Source of the DNA: Nostoc linckia z4
Lineage (GTDB): Bacteria > Cyanobacteriota > Cyanobacteriia > Cyanobacteriales > Nostocaceae
Length of the DNA stretch: 64,000 nt
Assembly: GCF_002608075.1 (NCBI RefSeq)
Contig: NZ_LAHA01000013.1
Coordinates: forward strand, 107,409-171,408
Direction: 5' to 3'
This document shows, piece after piece, positions 36,654 through 45,883 of this stretch. The translations under genes were made by a program, and so were the position numbers. The notes beneath the pieces are model-generated. The model saw only the letters and a list, made by a program, of their open reading frames with translations, was not told the origin of the DNA and ran no database searches. Position 1 is the stretch's first letter; every line of letters starts with the position of its first letter.

Positions 36654-37115
36654 TTAGCTATTTGGTGGGGCAACAGTAGCTTTTACAACTACTGCCTTCA
36701 CACCTTTAATTTCTTTGGATAAAGGTTCAATCTTAGCAATTTGGTCTTGATTGGGTACGGTTCCTCCTACAGTGACAGTACCATCTTTTGCTGCACTAAC
36801 TGTTAATTGACCGCCTGGTATATTAGCTTCTAATTTGGAGCGAACTTCACTTGCTAGGTCACCTGCGGCTCTATTTGCATCGCCGCCAGTAGCATTATTG
36901 CGTTGTTCGCGGGCGCGAATATCCTCATTTAATTGTCTTCTACGGAGTTCGCTTTGTGCGTCTTTTTGAGAAGCTTCTGTTGTTTGAGAAGTTGGTGTTT
37001 GTGCAGCTTCGTTGGGATTAGTAGGTGCAGATTCACTTGTTTTAGAAACGTTATCGCAAGCAGCAACACCAAATACTAAAAGGCAACTAATTACTAGGGG
37101 AGTTAATTTTTGCAT
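36654..37115 (-). CDS. BON-domain lipoprotein
   Basis: 153 residues. N-terminal signal with lipobox (VFGVAAC, Cys at about 20), a Thr/Gln/Arg-rich linker, and one BON domain (about 85-148: VRSKLEANIPGGQLTVSAAK and VTVGGTVPNQDQIAKIE). BON domains occur in osmotically induced periplasmic proteins and are thought to bind phospholipid membranes. It is next to the general-stress-protein gene on the same strand, so both may belong to an envelope-stress response. Confidence 0.85.
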   Translation of the reverse strand: MQKLTPLVISCLLVFGVAACDNVSKTSESAPTNPNEAAQTPTSQTTEASQKDAQSELRRRQLNEDIRAREQRNNATGGDANRAAGDLASEVRSKLEANIPGGQLTVSAAKDGTVTVGGTVPNQDQIAKIEPLSKEIKGVKAVVVKATVAPPNS

Positions 37116-37266
37116 ATGTTTAATTTGAGTTCAGATGAAATTTGTTGCAATTTACGGCAGAGGTGAGGAGCAAGGAAGCAGTCAGAATTCAAAATTCAGG
37201 AGTGTGAGTTTGATTAATCGCGTCTGTACATGTACAGAGTTGAAAATTAGAAATTCTGAATTCTGA

Positions 37267-38901
37267 TTAGATAATTTCTTCACGACGATCGACGATAACG
37301 ACAGCAGGATCGTCTCTGTGAACATCTGTTGAGTAGTTGACGCGATCGCCGCCTGTGGTGCGATGGATTCCTTGGTCAAAACGCGAGCGATATTCACCTA
37401 AATCGGTGGCGTCATAGATGCCAAATTCTTGGATACCTCGACGGTTGAGAATGGGTTCGGCTTGGTAGATTTCGGCTTCTGTACCATCAACAATTACCAA
37501 GTAATCACCTCTTTGGAAGCGTTCGTTATACACTCTGGCTCTGTCTTCGGGAATTCCTAAACCAACCAGCGCGCCAACAATACCACCAGCTGCTGCACCA
37601 ATAGCACCACCAGCCAGTGTTGTTGCTATGGCGGTGGCTGCTGCGCCACCTGCAATTACTGGGCCGATTCCGGGAATTGCTAAAGTACCAAGACCGACTA
37701 ATAAGCCTGTTAAACCGCCTAAGACACCACCTGTAGCTGCACCGGCTTTTGCACCCTCGTCTGCTTTATTACCTGCACCGATGTTTCTGTTATCTACACC
37801 AGCTATCCCATGACCATCAGTATCTTTGGCAATAACTGAGATTCTACTCGTGGGGAAACCCGCATCTCGCAATTCTGTAATTGCTGCTTCTGCATCTCGA
37901 CGATGAGCAAATACACCGATGGCGCGTTTGGTTGCTTGCACGGGTGTAGTTCCAGTTTGTACGGCTGTAGTTCCAGGAGCATAGCCACTTGCATCGAAAA
38001 TTTGCCACTGTTGAATTCCGTGTTGGCTAATGATAGCCGCTGCACGTTGAATTTCAGCTTCACTTCCGTTAACGACGATGACGTAATCGCCTTGATTGAT
38101 GCGCTCGTTATAGAAATGAGTGCGATTATCTGGTAGTGTCCAGCGATTAGAGTCCCAGCGATCGCTTAGATGAATATCTGGAAATGATTCTCGTCGAGAA
38201 GAGTCTCTGTGAATTAAAGAAATTTGGCTCAAGGGAAAACCTGCTTTTCGCAAATCGCTAATTGCAGCTTCCGCATCTGGACGATGAGAAAAGTATCCTA
38301 CTGCATATTTGCCGCTAACCGCATCGCGATGAGCAACACCTGTAGCTGAATGTACGTTATCTGGACGGTCGTAAATACCAAATTCTTCGATACCACGCTG
38401 ACGTAATATTGCTTCTGCTCTGGCGATTTCAGCATCCGTACCATCAACGATTACTAAATACTGTCCTCGTTTGACGCGTTCGTCGTATACTCTGGCTCGT
38501 TCTTCAGGAATTCCTAAACCAATCAATGCACCAAGCAAACTACCAGCCACAGCACCGATACCTGCTCCAGCAAGAGTAGTAGCTAAAGCGGTTGCTGTAG
38601 CACCAGCCAGCATAATAGGCCCGATTCCTGGGATTGCTAAAGTACCAAGACCTACTAATAAGCCTGTTAATCCACCCAAAGCACCACCGGAAACTGCACC
38701 CACCGCAGCGCCTTCATCTGATTTATCACCAACGCGATCGCGTACTTCAGCACCAGCTATGTCATCACGCTCTCCATCTCGCGTAATCACAGATACTCTA
38801 TTCATATCAAAGCCGACATTTTTCAATTCATGTAGCGCATGTTCAACATCTCTACGAGTAGAAAATACGCCGACAGCACGTTTATGTACACCTACAACCA
38901 T
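37267..38901 (-). CDS. Three-copy general stress protein 17M-like domain protein
   Basis: 544 residues built from three related units. Units 1 (about 1-165) and 3 (about 325-505) each have a KRA(V/I)GVF..RRDAE strand-helix, a Gly-rich GGLTGLLVGLGTLAIPGIGP stretch that could enter a membrane, and a closing (V/I)VDGTxAEI...RGI(E/Q)EFGIYD. Unit 2 (about 195-300) keeps only the ends and lacks the Gly-rich part. This matches the general stress protein 17M/YflT-like fold. ATG has GGAG upstream. The DNA of units 1 and 3 is still similar, so recombination between them is possible. Biochemical function unknown. Confidence 0.82.
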   Translation of the reverse strand: MVVGVHKRAVGVFSTRRDVEHALHELKNVGFDMNRVSVITRDGERDDIAGAEVRDRVGDKSDEGAAVGAVSGGALGGLTGLLVGLGTLAIPGIGPIMLAGATATALATTLAGAGIGAVAGSLLGALIGLGIPEERARVYDERVKRGQYLVIVDGTDAEIARAEAILRQRGIEEFGIYDRPDNVHSATGVAHRDAVSGKYAVGYFSHRPDAEAAISDLRKAGFPLSQISLIHRDSSRRESFPDIHLSDRWDSNRWTLPDNRTHFYNERINQGDYVIVVNGSEAEIQRAAAIISQHGIQQWQIFDASGYAPGTTAVQTGTTPVQATKRAIGVFAHRRDAEAAITELRDAGFPTSRISVIAKDTDGHGIAGVDNRNIGAGNKADEGAKAGAATGGVLGGLTGLLVGLGTLAIPGIGPVIAGGAAATAIATTLAGGAIGAAAGGIVGALVGLGIPEDRARVYNERFQRGDYLVIVDGTEAEIYQAEPILNRRGIQEFGIYDATDLGEYRSRFDQGIHRTTGGDRVNYSTDVHRDDPAVVIVDRREEII

Positions 38902-38980
38902 TATTTTTCTCCAAAAACAGTAAAATCAATTATTCAAAAATTTATATAGCAATCTCATTTCAGTTGCGAACAATATTTGG

Positions 38981-39020
38981 TGTTGATTGTTGACTGTCAA
39001 CGGTTAACAGTCAATAACTG
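38981..39020. repeat. GTTGACTGTCAAC inverted-repeat element
   Basis: TGTTGATTGTTGACTGTCAA followed by CGGTTAACAGTCAATAACTG folds into an imperfect hairpin. It is upstream of the three-copy stress protein gene. Confidence 0.65.
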
Positions 39021-39749
39021 TAACATGTAATATTTCACAAATTATTTGGGATTGCCATAGCTCGGTTATAGCTGGTATTAATCCCTATTAATACATGTTT
39101 ATATTTATTTTTCCTCAATCCCTTGGAAGAAATTTTTTATCTATCAACAGGTATAGGTGGTTTTATCTAAATGAGTAAAAAATATGCGGTATTATTTATA
39201 TTTTTTGTCTTAATTCACAAAAATATTTTGCTTTTTTACCTCTATATTCGACATAGCAAAAATTTATACAATTCAAAATATTTAATTAAAAAATAGTTAT
39301 TGAAAAGAATTAAGAAGTCAGAATCAATTAGTTTGGAGTAGCACTTACAACTAATTGTAGACCGCTAAATTTTTAATTTAGCGGTGGTGCAAAAACGTCG
39401 TTTATTCATTTGCCACTCGTACATAATTCAATTCTGAATTCTGAAAAATGACGCATGTATTCTGTTTGATGAACCAAAAAAATGAATTCTTTTTTTATAA
39501 AAATATATCCACATATTAATGATTTAATAATGCTTAACTTCTACTCAACTAACTAATACTTCACTTGTTAACTTTTTACGGTTAGCAGTTAACCATCAAC
39601 GGTCAACAGTCAACAAACTTATACGACTTTTGATGAAAAATTTTACTACCTTAGTAAGTGTAAATTGAGTTTAATAAATATTTAGACTGATGAATAGACC
39701 ATTTTATTAATCAAGTGGCTGTTTGATTGTATGCAAGTGAGAAAATAGT
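39021..39749. other. Non-coding interval before the helical-repeat membrane protein
   Basis: About 730 AT-rich bases with no credible frame. It holds a perfect hairpin ACCGCTAAATT/AATTTAGCGGT (39361-39385) and another GTTAGCAGTTAACC/GGTCAACAGTCAAC element (39576-39616). The promoter of the downstream gene must be in the last 130 bases. Confidence 0.6.
39361..39385. other. Perfect 11-bp-stem hairpin
   Basis: Arms ACCGCTAAATT and AATTTAGCGGT, loop TTT. No T-run follows on the plus strand (GGTGCAAAAACG), and no gene ends here, so a terminator role is unclear. Confidence 0.5.
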
Positions 39750-42700
39750 ATGTTCCAAAGTATTCTAAGCGTATTAGGATGGCATTCCCTATCTTTTGGA
39801 TTAGCACCTATGATTTTCGCTCAACAATTACTAACTCCAGAAGAAGCGTCTGTTCTTTTTGCTGGGCCTAAATTCCTAGTGGCCTTGTTGGCTGGAGTTT
39901 CAATGGCTTTAGCCTTTCAACTTTTATTTACAAACTTTTCTGTTGCTGTGGGAATTTCCTCTTGGGAAATTGATTCAGACGATGACGACGAACCACTAAA
40001 GCTAGGTAGTAAAATTCGTAACATTCAAGGTAAAGTCGGTTCTTGGGCACTAATAACCGCTAGTATTGCATTATTTATTGCTTGTTTTCTAGCGGTAAAA
40101 CTTAGCTTAGTGGAAAATGCATTTCTCGGATCGGTTATCGGTATTGTCATCTGGTCTATTTATTTTTCAGTAATAATTTGGTTTGGTTCATCCGCAGTAG
40201 GTTCTTTAATTGGTTCCATTGCAAGTACTGTTAGTTCTGGTTTTCAAGCGTTGTTCGGTACAGCAAGCAGTGGTATTAGTGCTAATGCTGCTAAGCAACA
40301 ATTGGTTTCCACCGCAGAAGAAGTTACAGCCGCAGTCCGGCGAGAATTAACTTCAGGCTTTGATGCTGAAAGTATTAGAAACACCTTGCAAAGTTCTTTA
40401 GCTTCTATCCAATTACCAAAATTGGATCTTAAAGAAATTCGTTCTCAATTTGACAAATTAATTCAAGATACAGATTTACAATCTGTTGTGAATAGCGATT
40501 TGTTGGAAAATGTCAATCGACAAACCTTTGTGGATTTAATTAGCGATCGCACCGATTTATCTCCAGAAGATATCAATACAATCGCTGAACAATTAGAAGG
40601 TGCTTGGCAACAAGCTTTAAATCGGAAAAATCCCACAAAACAAGTAATTAATTTACTGAAATCTGCCACTCCTGAAGAACTAAATTCAGAAAACTTAGGT
40701 GAAAGACTTCAAGAGTTAGTGACGGTTGGAGGTGGTAACGGCAAACAAAGTAATGGTGCAATCAAGCAAGCTGTTCAATATGGCTTGAGTGCAGCAGTAC
40801 CAGCCGTGTTGGATAGAATAAACCTTTCTCATATCGATGTTAACAAAATTGCAACTCAGTTACAAAAACTAAAAGAGAAAGTTCAAGATGTCGATGTCGA
40901 AGAAATTACAGAACAGTTACAAAAGTTTAGAGAAGAAGCAACAGCAAGATTACCCATATCCCTGGAAAATACAATCAAAGCAGACGTAGAAGACTATATA
41001 TTGAATTCGTTTCCTTGGCATTTTAACCGTATTACCCTAAAAGAAGAATTCCAAGAAGTCATCTATGATGTGAATGCAGATCCGGCAACTGTGAGACGCG
41101 AGTTAGAAGAAATTAATCAAAACTACTTTACCAATTTACTGAATCAACGGGGTGATATTGGTGAAGCTAGGGTAAAAGAAATTTCCGAACAAATGGAAAG
41201 CGCTCGTCAGGAAGTATTAGAAACTGTTAAACAGACCCAAAAGCGAGAAAAATCTGAGGATTTCCGCAGCCGTATTGCAGATTATCTGCGTTCAACTAAC
41301 AAAGAAGAACTGAATCCTGAAGGTATACAAAAAGACTTTGCTAGGTTAGTTGAAGATCCAGAAGTTGGGTTTGAAGAATTGAGCGATCGCTTTCATCAAT
41401 TTGACCGCGATACTTTTGTAAAATTGTTGCAACAACGTCAAGATATCAGCGAAGAAGAAGCTAACAATATCGTTAGTCAACTGGAACAAAATCGCGATAA
41501 TATCTTGAATCGTGCCAGAGAATTACAAGAACAAGCAAAAACCAAAGCCGATGAATTGCGGCAAACAGTTGAAGATTATTTACGGAATACTAACAAAGAA
41601 GAACTCAATCCCGAAGCTATTAAACGGGACTTTAGAGTTTTACTAGAAGATCCGCAAGCTGGAATTTATCTTTTACGCTCGCGTTTATCGCAATTTGACC
41701 GCGATACACTGGTGAAACTCCTCACTCAACGGGGAGACTTAAGCGAAGAACAAATTAACCAAGTCCTCGACCAACTTGAAGCAGTGCGAGATAGCATTTT
41801 ACAAGTACCCCAGCAGGCGAGAGAACAGTACGAAAAAACCACAACAGCCATTGCAGAATATCTCCGCAATACTAACTTAGAAGAACTCGACCCACAAGGT
41901 ATTAGACGAGACTTGGAAAAATTACTAGATGACCCGAAAGCAGGTGCATTAGCATTGCGTCAACGCCTTTCTCATGTAGATCGAGAAACTTTAGTTAAAC
42001 TTCTCAGTCAACGGGGAGACTTAAGCCAAGAACAAGTTAATCAAATTATCGATGGCGTACAAGATGCGATTCGCGATATCGTCAAAGCGCCACGACGTTT
42101 AGCAAAGCGTACCACCCAAACAATTGTAGATTTTGAAGGAAATCTTGAAGATTACCTGCGAAATACTAATAAAGAAGAACTCAACCCGGAGGCAATCAAA
42201 CGCGATTTACAATTACTATTGTCTTCACCCCGCGCTGGAATTGGCAATTTAAGCGATCGCGCTGCTAAATTTGACCGTTCCACAATTGTGGCCTTGCTAT
42301 CCCAACGCGAGGATATTTCAGAAGAAGAAGCTAACCAAATTGTGGATCGAATTGAATCTGTTCGCAATTCCATAGTTGAACAATTCCAGCAGATTCAACA
42401 ACGGGTGCAGTCAGTATTGGATGGAATTTTTGCCAGAATTCGCAACTATCTTAACTCTCTGGATCGTCCAGAACTCGACTATGAAGGAATTAAGCAAGAC
42501 TTTGGCAAAGTCTTTGACGATCCGCAAGCGGGATTTGAAGCCTTGCGCCATCGCCTGAGTCAATTCGATCGCGACACCCTAGTTGCTATTCTCAGTTCTC
42601 GTGAAGATATATCTCCAGCATACGCCAACCGCATCATCGACCAAATAGAAGCCGCACGGGATGGCGTATTACAACGAGCCGAACGCATCCAACAGGAAAC

Positions 42701-42869
42701 ACAAAAACGCCTAAAAGCGATGCAAGAACAAGCTAAAAAACAAGCCGAAGAAACCAAAAAAACCGTTGCTAATGCGGCTTGGTGGATATTTGGTACAGCC
42801 TTGACTTCCCTTGCGGCCAGTGCTGTTGCAGGTGCGATCGCAGTTACCGGGTTACCTATATTTTGGTAA
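39750..42869 (+). CDS. Membrane protein with seven tandem ~95-residue helical repeats
   Basis: 1039 residues, unknown function. The N-terminus has about four membrane helices (roughly residues 10-30, 38-60, 92-115, 120-145). Residues about 195-1000 are repeats; five clear copies share (D/E)YLRNTNKEELNPEAIKRD, then a DP-x-AG turn, RLSQFDRDTLVKLL and QRGDLSEEQ-x-NQI, and two earlier copies are diverged. Basic/Gln-rich coiled linkers separate them. The C-terminus is another hydrophobic segment (WWIFGTALTSLAASAVAGAI), so both ends may be membrane-anchored and the repeats may form a rod between membranes or fold back. I do not recognise a named family. Confidence 0.85.
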   Translation: MFQSILSVLGWHSLSFGLAPMIFAQQLLTPEEASVLFAGPKFLVALLAGVSMALAFQLLFTNFSVAVGISSWEIDSDDDDEPLKLGSKIRNIQGKVGSWALITASIALFIACFLAVKLSLVENAFLGSVIGIVIWSIYFSVIIWFGSSAVGSLIGSIASTVSSGFQALFGTASSGISANAAKQQLVSTAEEVTAAVRRELTSGFDAESIRNTLQSSLASIQLPKLDLKEIRSQFDKLIQDTDLQSVVNSDLLENVNRQTFVDLISDRTDLSPEDINTIAEQLEGAWQQALNRKNPTKQVINLLKSATPEELNSENLGERLQELVTVGGGNGKQSNGAIKQAVQYGLSAAVPAVLDRINLSHIDVNKIATQLQKLKEKVQDVDVEEITEQLQKFREEATARLPISLENTIKADVEDYILNSFPWHFNRITLKEEFQEVIYDVNADPATVRRELEEINQNYFTNLLNQRGDIGEARVKEISEQMESARQEVLETVKQTQKREKSEDFRSRIADYLRSTNKEELNPEGIQKDFARLVEDPEVGFEELSDRFHQFDRDTFVKLLQQRQDISEEEANNIVSQLEQNRDNILNRARELQEQAKTKADELRQTVEDYLRNTNKEELNPEAIKRDFRVLLEDPQAGIYLLRSRLSQFDRDTLVKLLTQRGDLSEEQINQVLDQLEAVRDSILQVPQQAREQYEKTTTAIAEYLRNTNLEELDPQGIRRDLEKLLDDPKAGALALRQRLSHVDRETLVKLLSQRGDLSQEQVNQIIDGVQDAIRDIVKAPRRLAKRTTQTIVDFEGNLEDYLRNTNKEELNPEAIKRDLQLLLSSPRAGIGNLSDRAAKFDRSTIVALLSQREDISEEEANQIVDRIESVRNSIVEQFQQIQQRVQSVLDGIFARIRNYLNSLDRPELDYEGIKQDFGKVFDDPQAGFEALRHRLSQFDRDTLVAILSSREDISPAYANRIIDQIEAARDGVLQRAERIQQETQKRLKAMQEQAKKQAEETKKTVANAAWWIFGTALTSLAASAVAGAIAVTGLPIFW

Positions 42870-42880
42870 CGATGCACATT

Positions 42881-42905
42881 AGAGACGTTGCATTGCAACG
42901 TCTCT
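42881..42905. terminator. Bidirectional hairpin AGAGACGTTGCA/TGCAACGTCTCT
   Basis: Perfect 12-bp arms around one base, followed on the plus strand by ACATTTTTAT. It sits in the 50-bp space between two convergent genes, so it can end both. The sequence belongs to a palindrome widely dispersed in cyanobacteria. Confidence 0.7.
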
Positions 42906-42919
42906 ACATTTTTATCGAT

Positions 42920-43531
42920 TTATTGGTTTGCTGGAGGAGGCCCTTGGCGATCGCCTTGAGGACGAGGTGGAATACCCAAAGCGTCTATCAATTGTTGTTC
43001 TGTAACTCCCAGTTTCGCCGCCGCCGCTTTCAAATCAGGACGAGGGGGACGTTGGCCTTGGCTTGGAGGATTAGCAGGTACTCCCAGCGCAGCTTTTAAT
43101 TGTTGTTCTGTGACTCCCAACTTTGCCGCCGCCGCTTTAAAATCTAATCGAGGGGGACGGTGATTGCCATCGCCAGGAGGATTAGCAGGTACTCCCAGTG
43201 CATCCTTTAATTGTTGTTCTGTAACTCCCAACTTTGTCGCCGCCGCTTTCAAATCTGGTCGAGGTGGACGTTGGCCTGGACTTGGAGGATTAGCAGGTAC
43301 TCCCAGCGCATCCTTTAATTGTTGTTCTGTAACTCCCAGTTTTGCCGCCGCCGCTTTCAAATCCGGACGAGGCGGATGCTGTCTTTCTGAGGGTGGTTGC
43401 TTGGGAGTATCTGTTGCCTGTGCGATTTGCTGGAACTGATTAGCGGCATTTGCTTGGTGAAGTGAAATAAAACCAAATGTACCAAACCAAACGGGAATTG
43501 CTGTTAGCACTAATATTTGACGAATATTCAT
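42920..43531 (-). CDS. Secreted protein with four 40-residue LGVTEQQLKDALG repeats
   Basis: About 203 residues. Signal peptide MNIRQILVLTAIPVWFGTFG ending QANAA, then four copies of (P)PRPDLKAAAAKLGVTEQQLK(D/A)ALGVP joined by Pro/Gly/Gln linkers. The repeat resembles the helix-turn-helix 'LGVT..QL' units of DUF2680-like secreted proteins. ATG at 43531 is chosen for the GAGG eight bases upstream. The copies are nearly identical at DNA level (about 120-bp period), so unit number may vary. A related leader occurs at 44563-44835. Function unknown; export to the periplasm or outside is inferred. Confidence 0.8.
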   Translation of the reverse strand: MNIRQILVLTAIPVWFGTFGFISLHQANAANQFQQIAQATDTPKQPPSERQHPPRPDLKAAAAKLGVTEQQLKDALGVPANPPSPGQRPPRPDLKAAATKLGVTEQQLKDALGVPANPPGDGNHRPPRLDFKAAAAKLGVTEQQLKAALGVPANPPSQGQRPPRPDLKAAAAKLGVTEQQLIDALGIPPRPQGDRQGPPPANQ

Positions 43532-43654
43532 AATCAATACCTCAAAGATAGATTGTTTACATTTCTGATTGAACTAACCGAAAATTACAGTTTGCCTTGC
43601 TGGTGAATTACAATTTTGTAATTTTTTTTAAGTAAATATAAACACTGAAAAAAA

Positions 43655-44386
43655 TTACGTAATCTCCAACCCCACATCAAAAGTTGCTGCATAACCTTCT
43701 TCGTTCTGAACGAGTTTGAGTAACATTTGTTCGCCACCACCAGTAAAAATTCTGTCATCAGCATTCTTTTGGGTGCGCTGTCCTTTGCTGGCGTAAGGTG
43801 CTTTTTGATGTACGTCATCGGTAATTGAATCGTCAAAATATAGCTGTGACGTAAACTCATAACGCTGCCCAGATATGCCATCGGTGCGAACCTTAAAGTG
43901 GATATGCACGGTTCTGCCTTCATACCAACCAGGATAAATGGTTGTAAACTTCACAGTTCCGTTAGTGTCACTGACTTGATAACCGCGTAAGAACTTTTGA
44001 CCGGCAGTATTGAAACTGGGATCTGCCACATCCGAATAAATACCTAATGCATCACAATGCCAAATATCTACCATTGCATTGACAAGCGGCGTACACCCAC
44101 CACTGCCAACTTGAGAAATATGCAGTGTCAAATCCAGCCGTGTCCCTGCCTTCACTGAATTATCCGCAGGATCGGAACGGATATCTGAGCGCTGGAGTTT
44201 TTCATCCACAAAATAGGGGCCTTCGGTCTGTTCTGGACTGACGACACACCCAGACACAGACGATGCAGAAACAGCTACAGTCTGCTTTCTCGGTATGCAT
44301 CCAACCACAAGTATTGCCGTTCCAGTTGTTCTAAATAGAGCAAGTACATCTCTGCGACTGAAAATTCGAGCTAATTTATTTTTCAT
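43655..44386 (-). CDS. Exported intradiol ring-cleavage dioxygenase
   Basis: 243 residues. The N-terminus has SRRDVLALF, a twin-arginine-like motif, and a lipobox-like VVGC, so it is probably a Tat-exported lipoprotein. The dioxygenase core has TEGPYFVDE, MVDIWHCDALGIYSDV (Tyr ligand), and YPGWYEGRTVHIHFKV, which supplies the other Tyr and two His that hold Fe(III). It belongs to the protocatechuate/catechol dioxygenase family, which opens catechol rings. Substrate unknown: exported members could act on catecholic compounds, including lignin- or siderophore-like molecules (speculation). Flanked by the two leader-sharing secreted proteins. Confidence 0.85.
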   Translation of the reverse strand: MKNKLARIFSRRDVLALFRTTGTAILVVGCIPRKQTVAVSASSVSGCVVSPEQTEGPYFVDEKLQRSDIRSDPADNSVKAGTRLDLTLHISQVGSGGCTPLVNAMVDIWHCDALGIYSDVADPSFNTAGQKFLRGYQVSDTNGTVKFTTIYPGWYEGRTVHIHFKVRTDGISGQRYEFTSQLYFDDSITDDVHQKAPYASKGQRTQKNADDRIFTGGGEQMLLKLVQNEEGYAATFDVGLEIT

Positions 44387-44438
44387 TGCTTTAGCTGTCT
44401 TGAAAATAACGTTGACTGTTCGCTGATGACTGCCAATA

Positions 44439-44491
44439 AAAAGGCGTGGGAAAAACTCATTCCTTCTGTGGATGGGATGAACACGCCTTTT
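44439..44491 (-). terminator. Intrinsic terminator after the small secreted basic protein
   Basis: Arms AAAAGGCGTG (44439-44448) and CACGCCTTTT (44482-44491); read on the minus strand the stem is followed by TTTTTATTGG. It lies downstream of the gene at 44563-44835. GTTGAC-type repeats flank it. Confidence 0.7.
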
Positions 44492-44562
44492 TCAGTCGTT
44501 AACAGCCAACAGTCAACCGTCAACAGTCCACTAAACCATCACTCAAAGATAACAAGTTGCAA

Positions 44563-44835
44563 TTAACGGTTATTGTATGGTCTTTGATTTTGATTTACGT
44601 CGCGATCGTGAGGTTTTGGGGAACGTTTTTGCTCCTGTGGGCGTCGTTGTTGATGTTTGATTTGTGGTTTTTTATCTGGTTTTGGCAATTCATTTTGCGG
44701 TCTTGGGCGTTGTTGTGAAATTTCTGGTCTGGGTTTGGCTGGAGATTGGGCATTTGCTTGATTGGGTGCAACAAAACCAAATGTACCAATTACAAAAGGA
44801 ATTGTTGCTAAAGCTAAGACTCGACGAATATTCAT
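44563..44835 (-). CDS. Small secreted basic Pro/Gln-rich protein
   Basis: About 90 residues. The leader MNIRRVLALATIPFVIGTFG ending NQANA is closely similar to that of the repeat protein at 42920-43531. The mature part is about 60 residues of Pro, Gln, Lys, Arg and Asn with no Cys, likely disordered and strongly basic. ATG at 44835 has GAGG nine bases upstream. Unknown function; the shared leader suggests a common origin of the two genes. Confidence 0.72.
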   Translation of the reverse strand: MNIRRVLALATIPFVIGTFGFVAPNQANAQSPAKPRPEISQQRPRPQNELPKPDKKPQIKHQQRRPQEQKRSPKPHDRDVNQNQRPYNNR

Positions 44836-44870
44836 GATTGTTAACCTCAAAATTGTTGCTTACATTTATC

Positions 44871-44961
44871 AGGACTTACGCAAAAACTCTTTGAAACCCT
44901 CTTTACTTCGTGTTCTTTGTGTACTTCGCGGTTCGTTTTTGCATTATTTTGCGTAAGTCCT
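44871..44961. repeat. Complete ACTTACGCA MITE-like palindromic element
   Basis: 91 bp with perfect 15-bp ends: AGGACTTACGCAAAA and TTTTGCGTAAGTCCT. The interior has TTCTTTGTGTACTTCGCGGT. No coding capacity. It lies in the promoter space shared by the small secreted protein and the two-component system. Confidence 0.8.
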
Positions 44962-45086
44962 ATTTATGATTAAGCAACCTCAAAATTACAAATTCCTTGG
45001 TTTATAAATTACATTTTTGTAATTTGAACCCAAAGTCAATGAATTTAAAATAGAAGAATATTTATCAAGTAATCAATATTTATTTT

Positions 45087-45785
45087 GTGAACATTTTATT
45101 TGTGGAAGATGAAGCCAAAATTGCTAACTTTGTCCGGGCTGGATTGAAGGAGCAGGGATTTGTCGTAGACTACTGTGACAACGGCGATGAAGGATATCTA
45201 CGGGCATTAGATAACGAATACGATGCCATCGTACTGGATATCATGGTGCCGGGTAGGGATGGGCTATCAATTCTCAAACAACTACGGCACTCAGGGCGGA
45301 ATACTCCAGTGATTTTATTAACAGCTCGTAACGAACTCGACGATCGCCTGTCTGGATTAAATTTAGGAGCCGATGATTATATAGCCAAACCGTTTTTTGT
45401 GGAAGAATTAGCCGCTAGAATTCATGCCGTTGTGCGCCGGAGTGTAGGCGAACGCCAAAATATGCTTGTGGTGGGGTCGCTTAAACTCGATCGCATCACG
45501 CGGGAAGTCACCTACAATCAACGAGCCATCGAACTTACCACCCGTGAGTTTAACCTGCTGGAGTATCTCATGCGCTCTCCCGGACGAGTCTTTACCCGCA
45601 CTCAAATCCTGGAACATGTTTGGGGCTACGACTTTAACCCCAACACTAACGTCGTCGATGTTTGTATCCAGCGAATTCGCAAAAAAATTGACCCCCTTGA
45701 TGAAGCAAACTTAATTGAAAGCATTCGTGGAGTTGGATATCGGTTCCGCAAACCAGACAATGAATCAATTCAAAATTCAAAATGA
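45087..45785 (+). CDS. OmpR/PhoB-family response regulator
   Basis: 232 residues. Receiver domain with Asp7/Asp8, phospho-acceptor Asp51 (IVLDIMVPG) and Lys in YIAKPF; then a winged-helix DNA-binding domain (LTTREFNLLEYLMRSPGRVF, VVDVCIQRIRKKID, IRGVGYRFR). Resembles the CopR/CusR/QseB branch. It starts with GTG at 45087. The histidine kinase gene follows after 98 bp on the same strand, so this is a cognate pair. Target genes are not known; the divergent secreted-protein and dioxygenase genes are candidates by position. Confidence 0.93.
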   Translation: MNILFVEDEAKIANFVRAGLKEQGFVVDYCDNGDEGYLRALDNEYDAIVLDIMVPGRDGLSILKQLRHSGRNTPVILLTARNELDDRLSGLNLGADDYIAKPFFVEELAARIHAVVRRSVGERQNMLVVGSLKLDRITREVTYNQRAIELTTREFNLLEYLMRSPGRVFTRTQILEHVWGYDFNPNTNVVDVCIQRIRKKIDPLDEANLIESIRGVGYRFRKPDNESIQNSK

Positions 45786-45883
45786 TGGTTGCAGACACGG
45801 CTTAGCTGCCCTAACAAAATTCCAAATTCAATACAGCCACGCCACTTGTCGGCGAGATTTTAAACCTAGCTTTTTTATCAACT

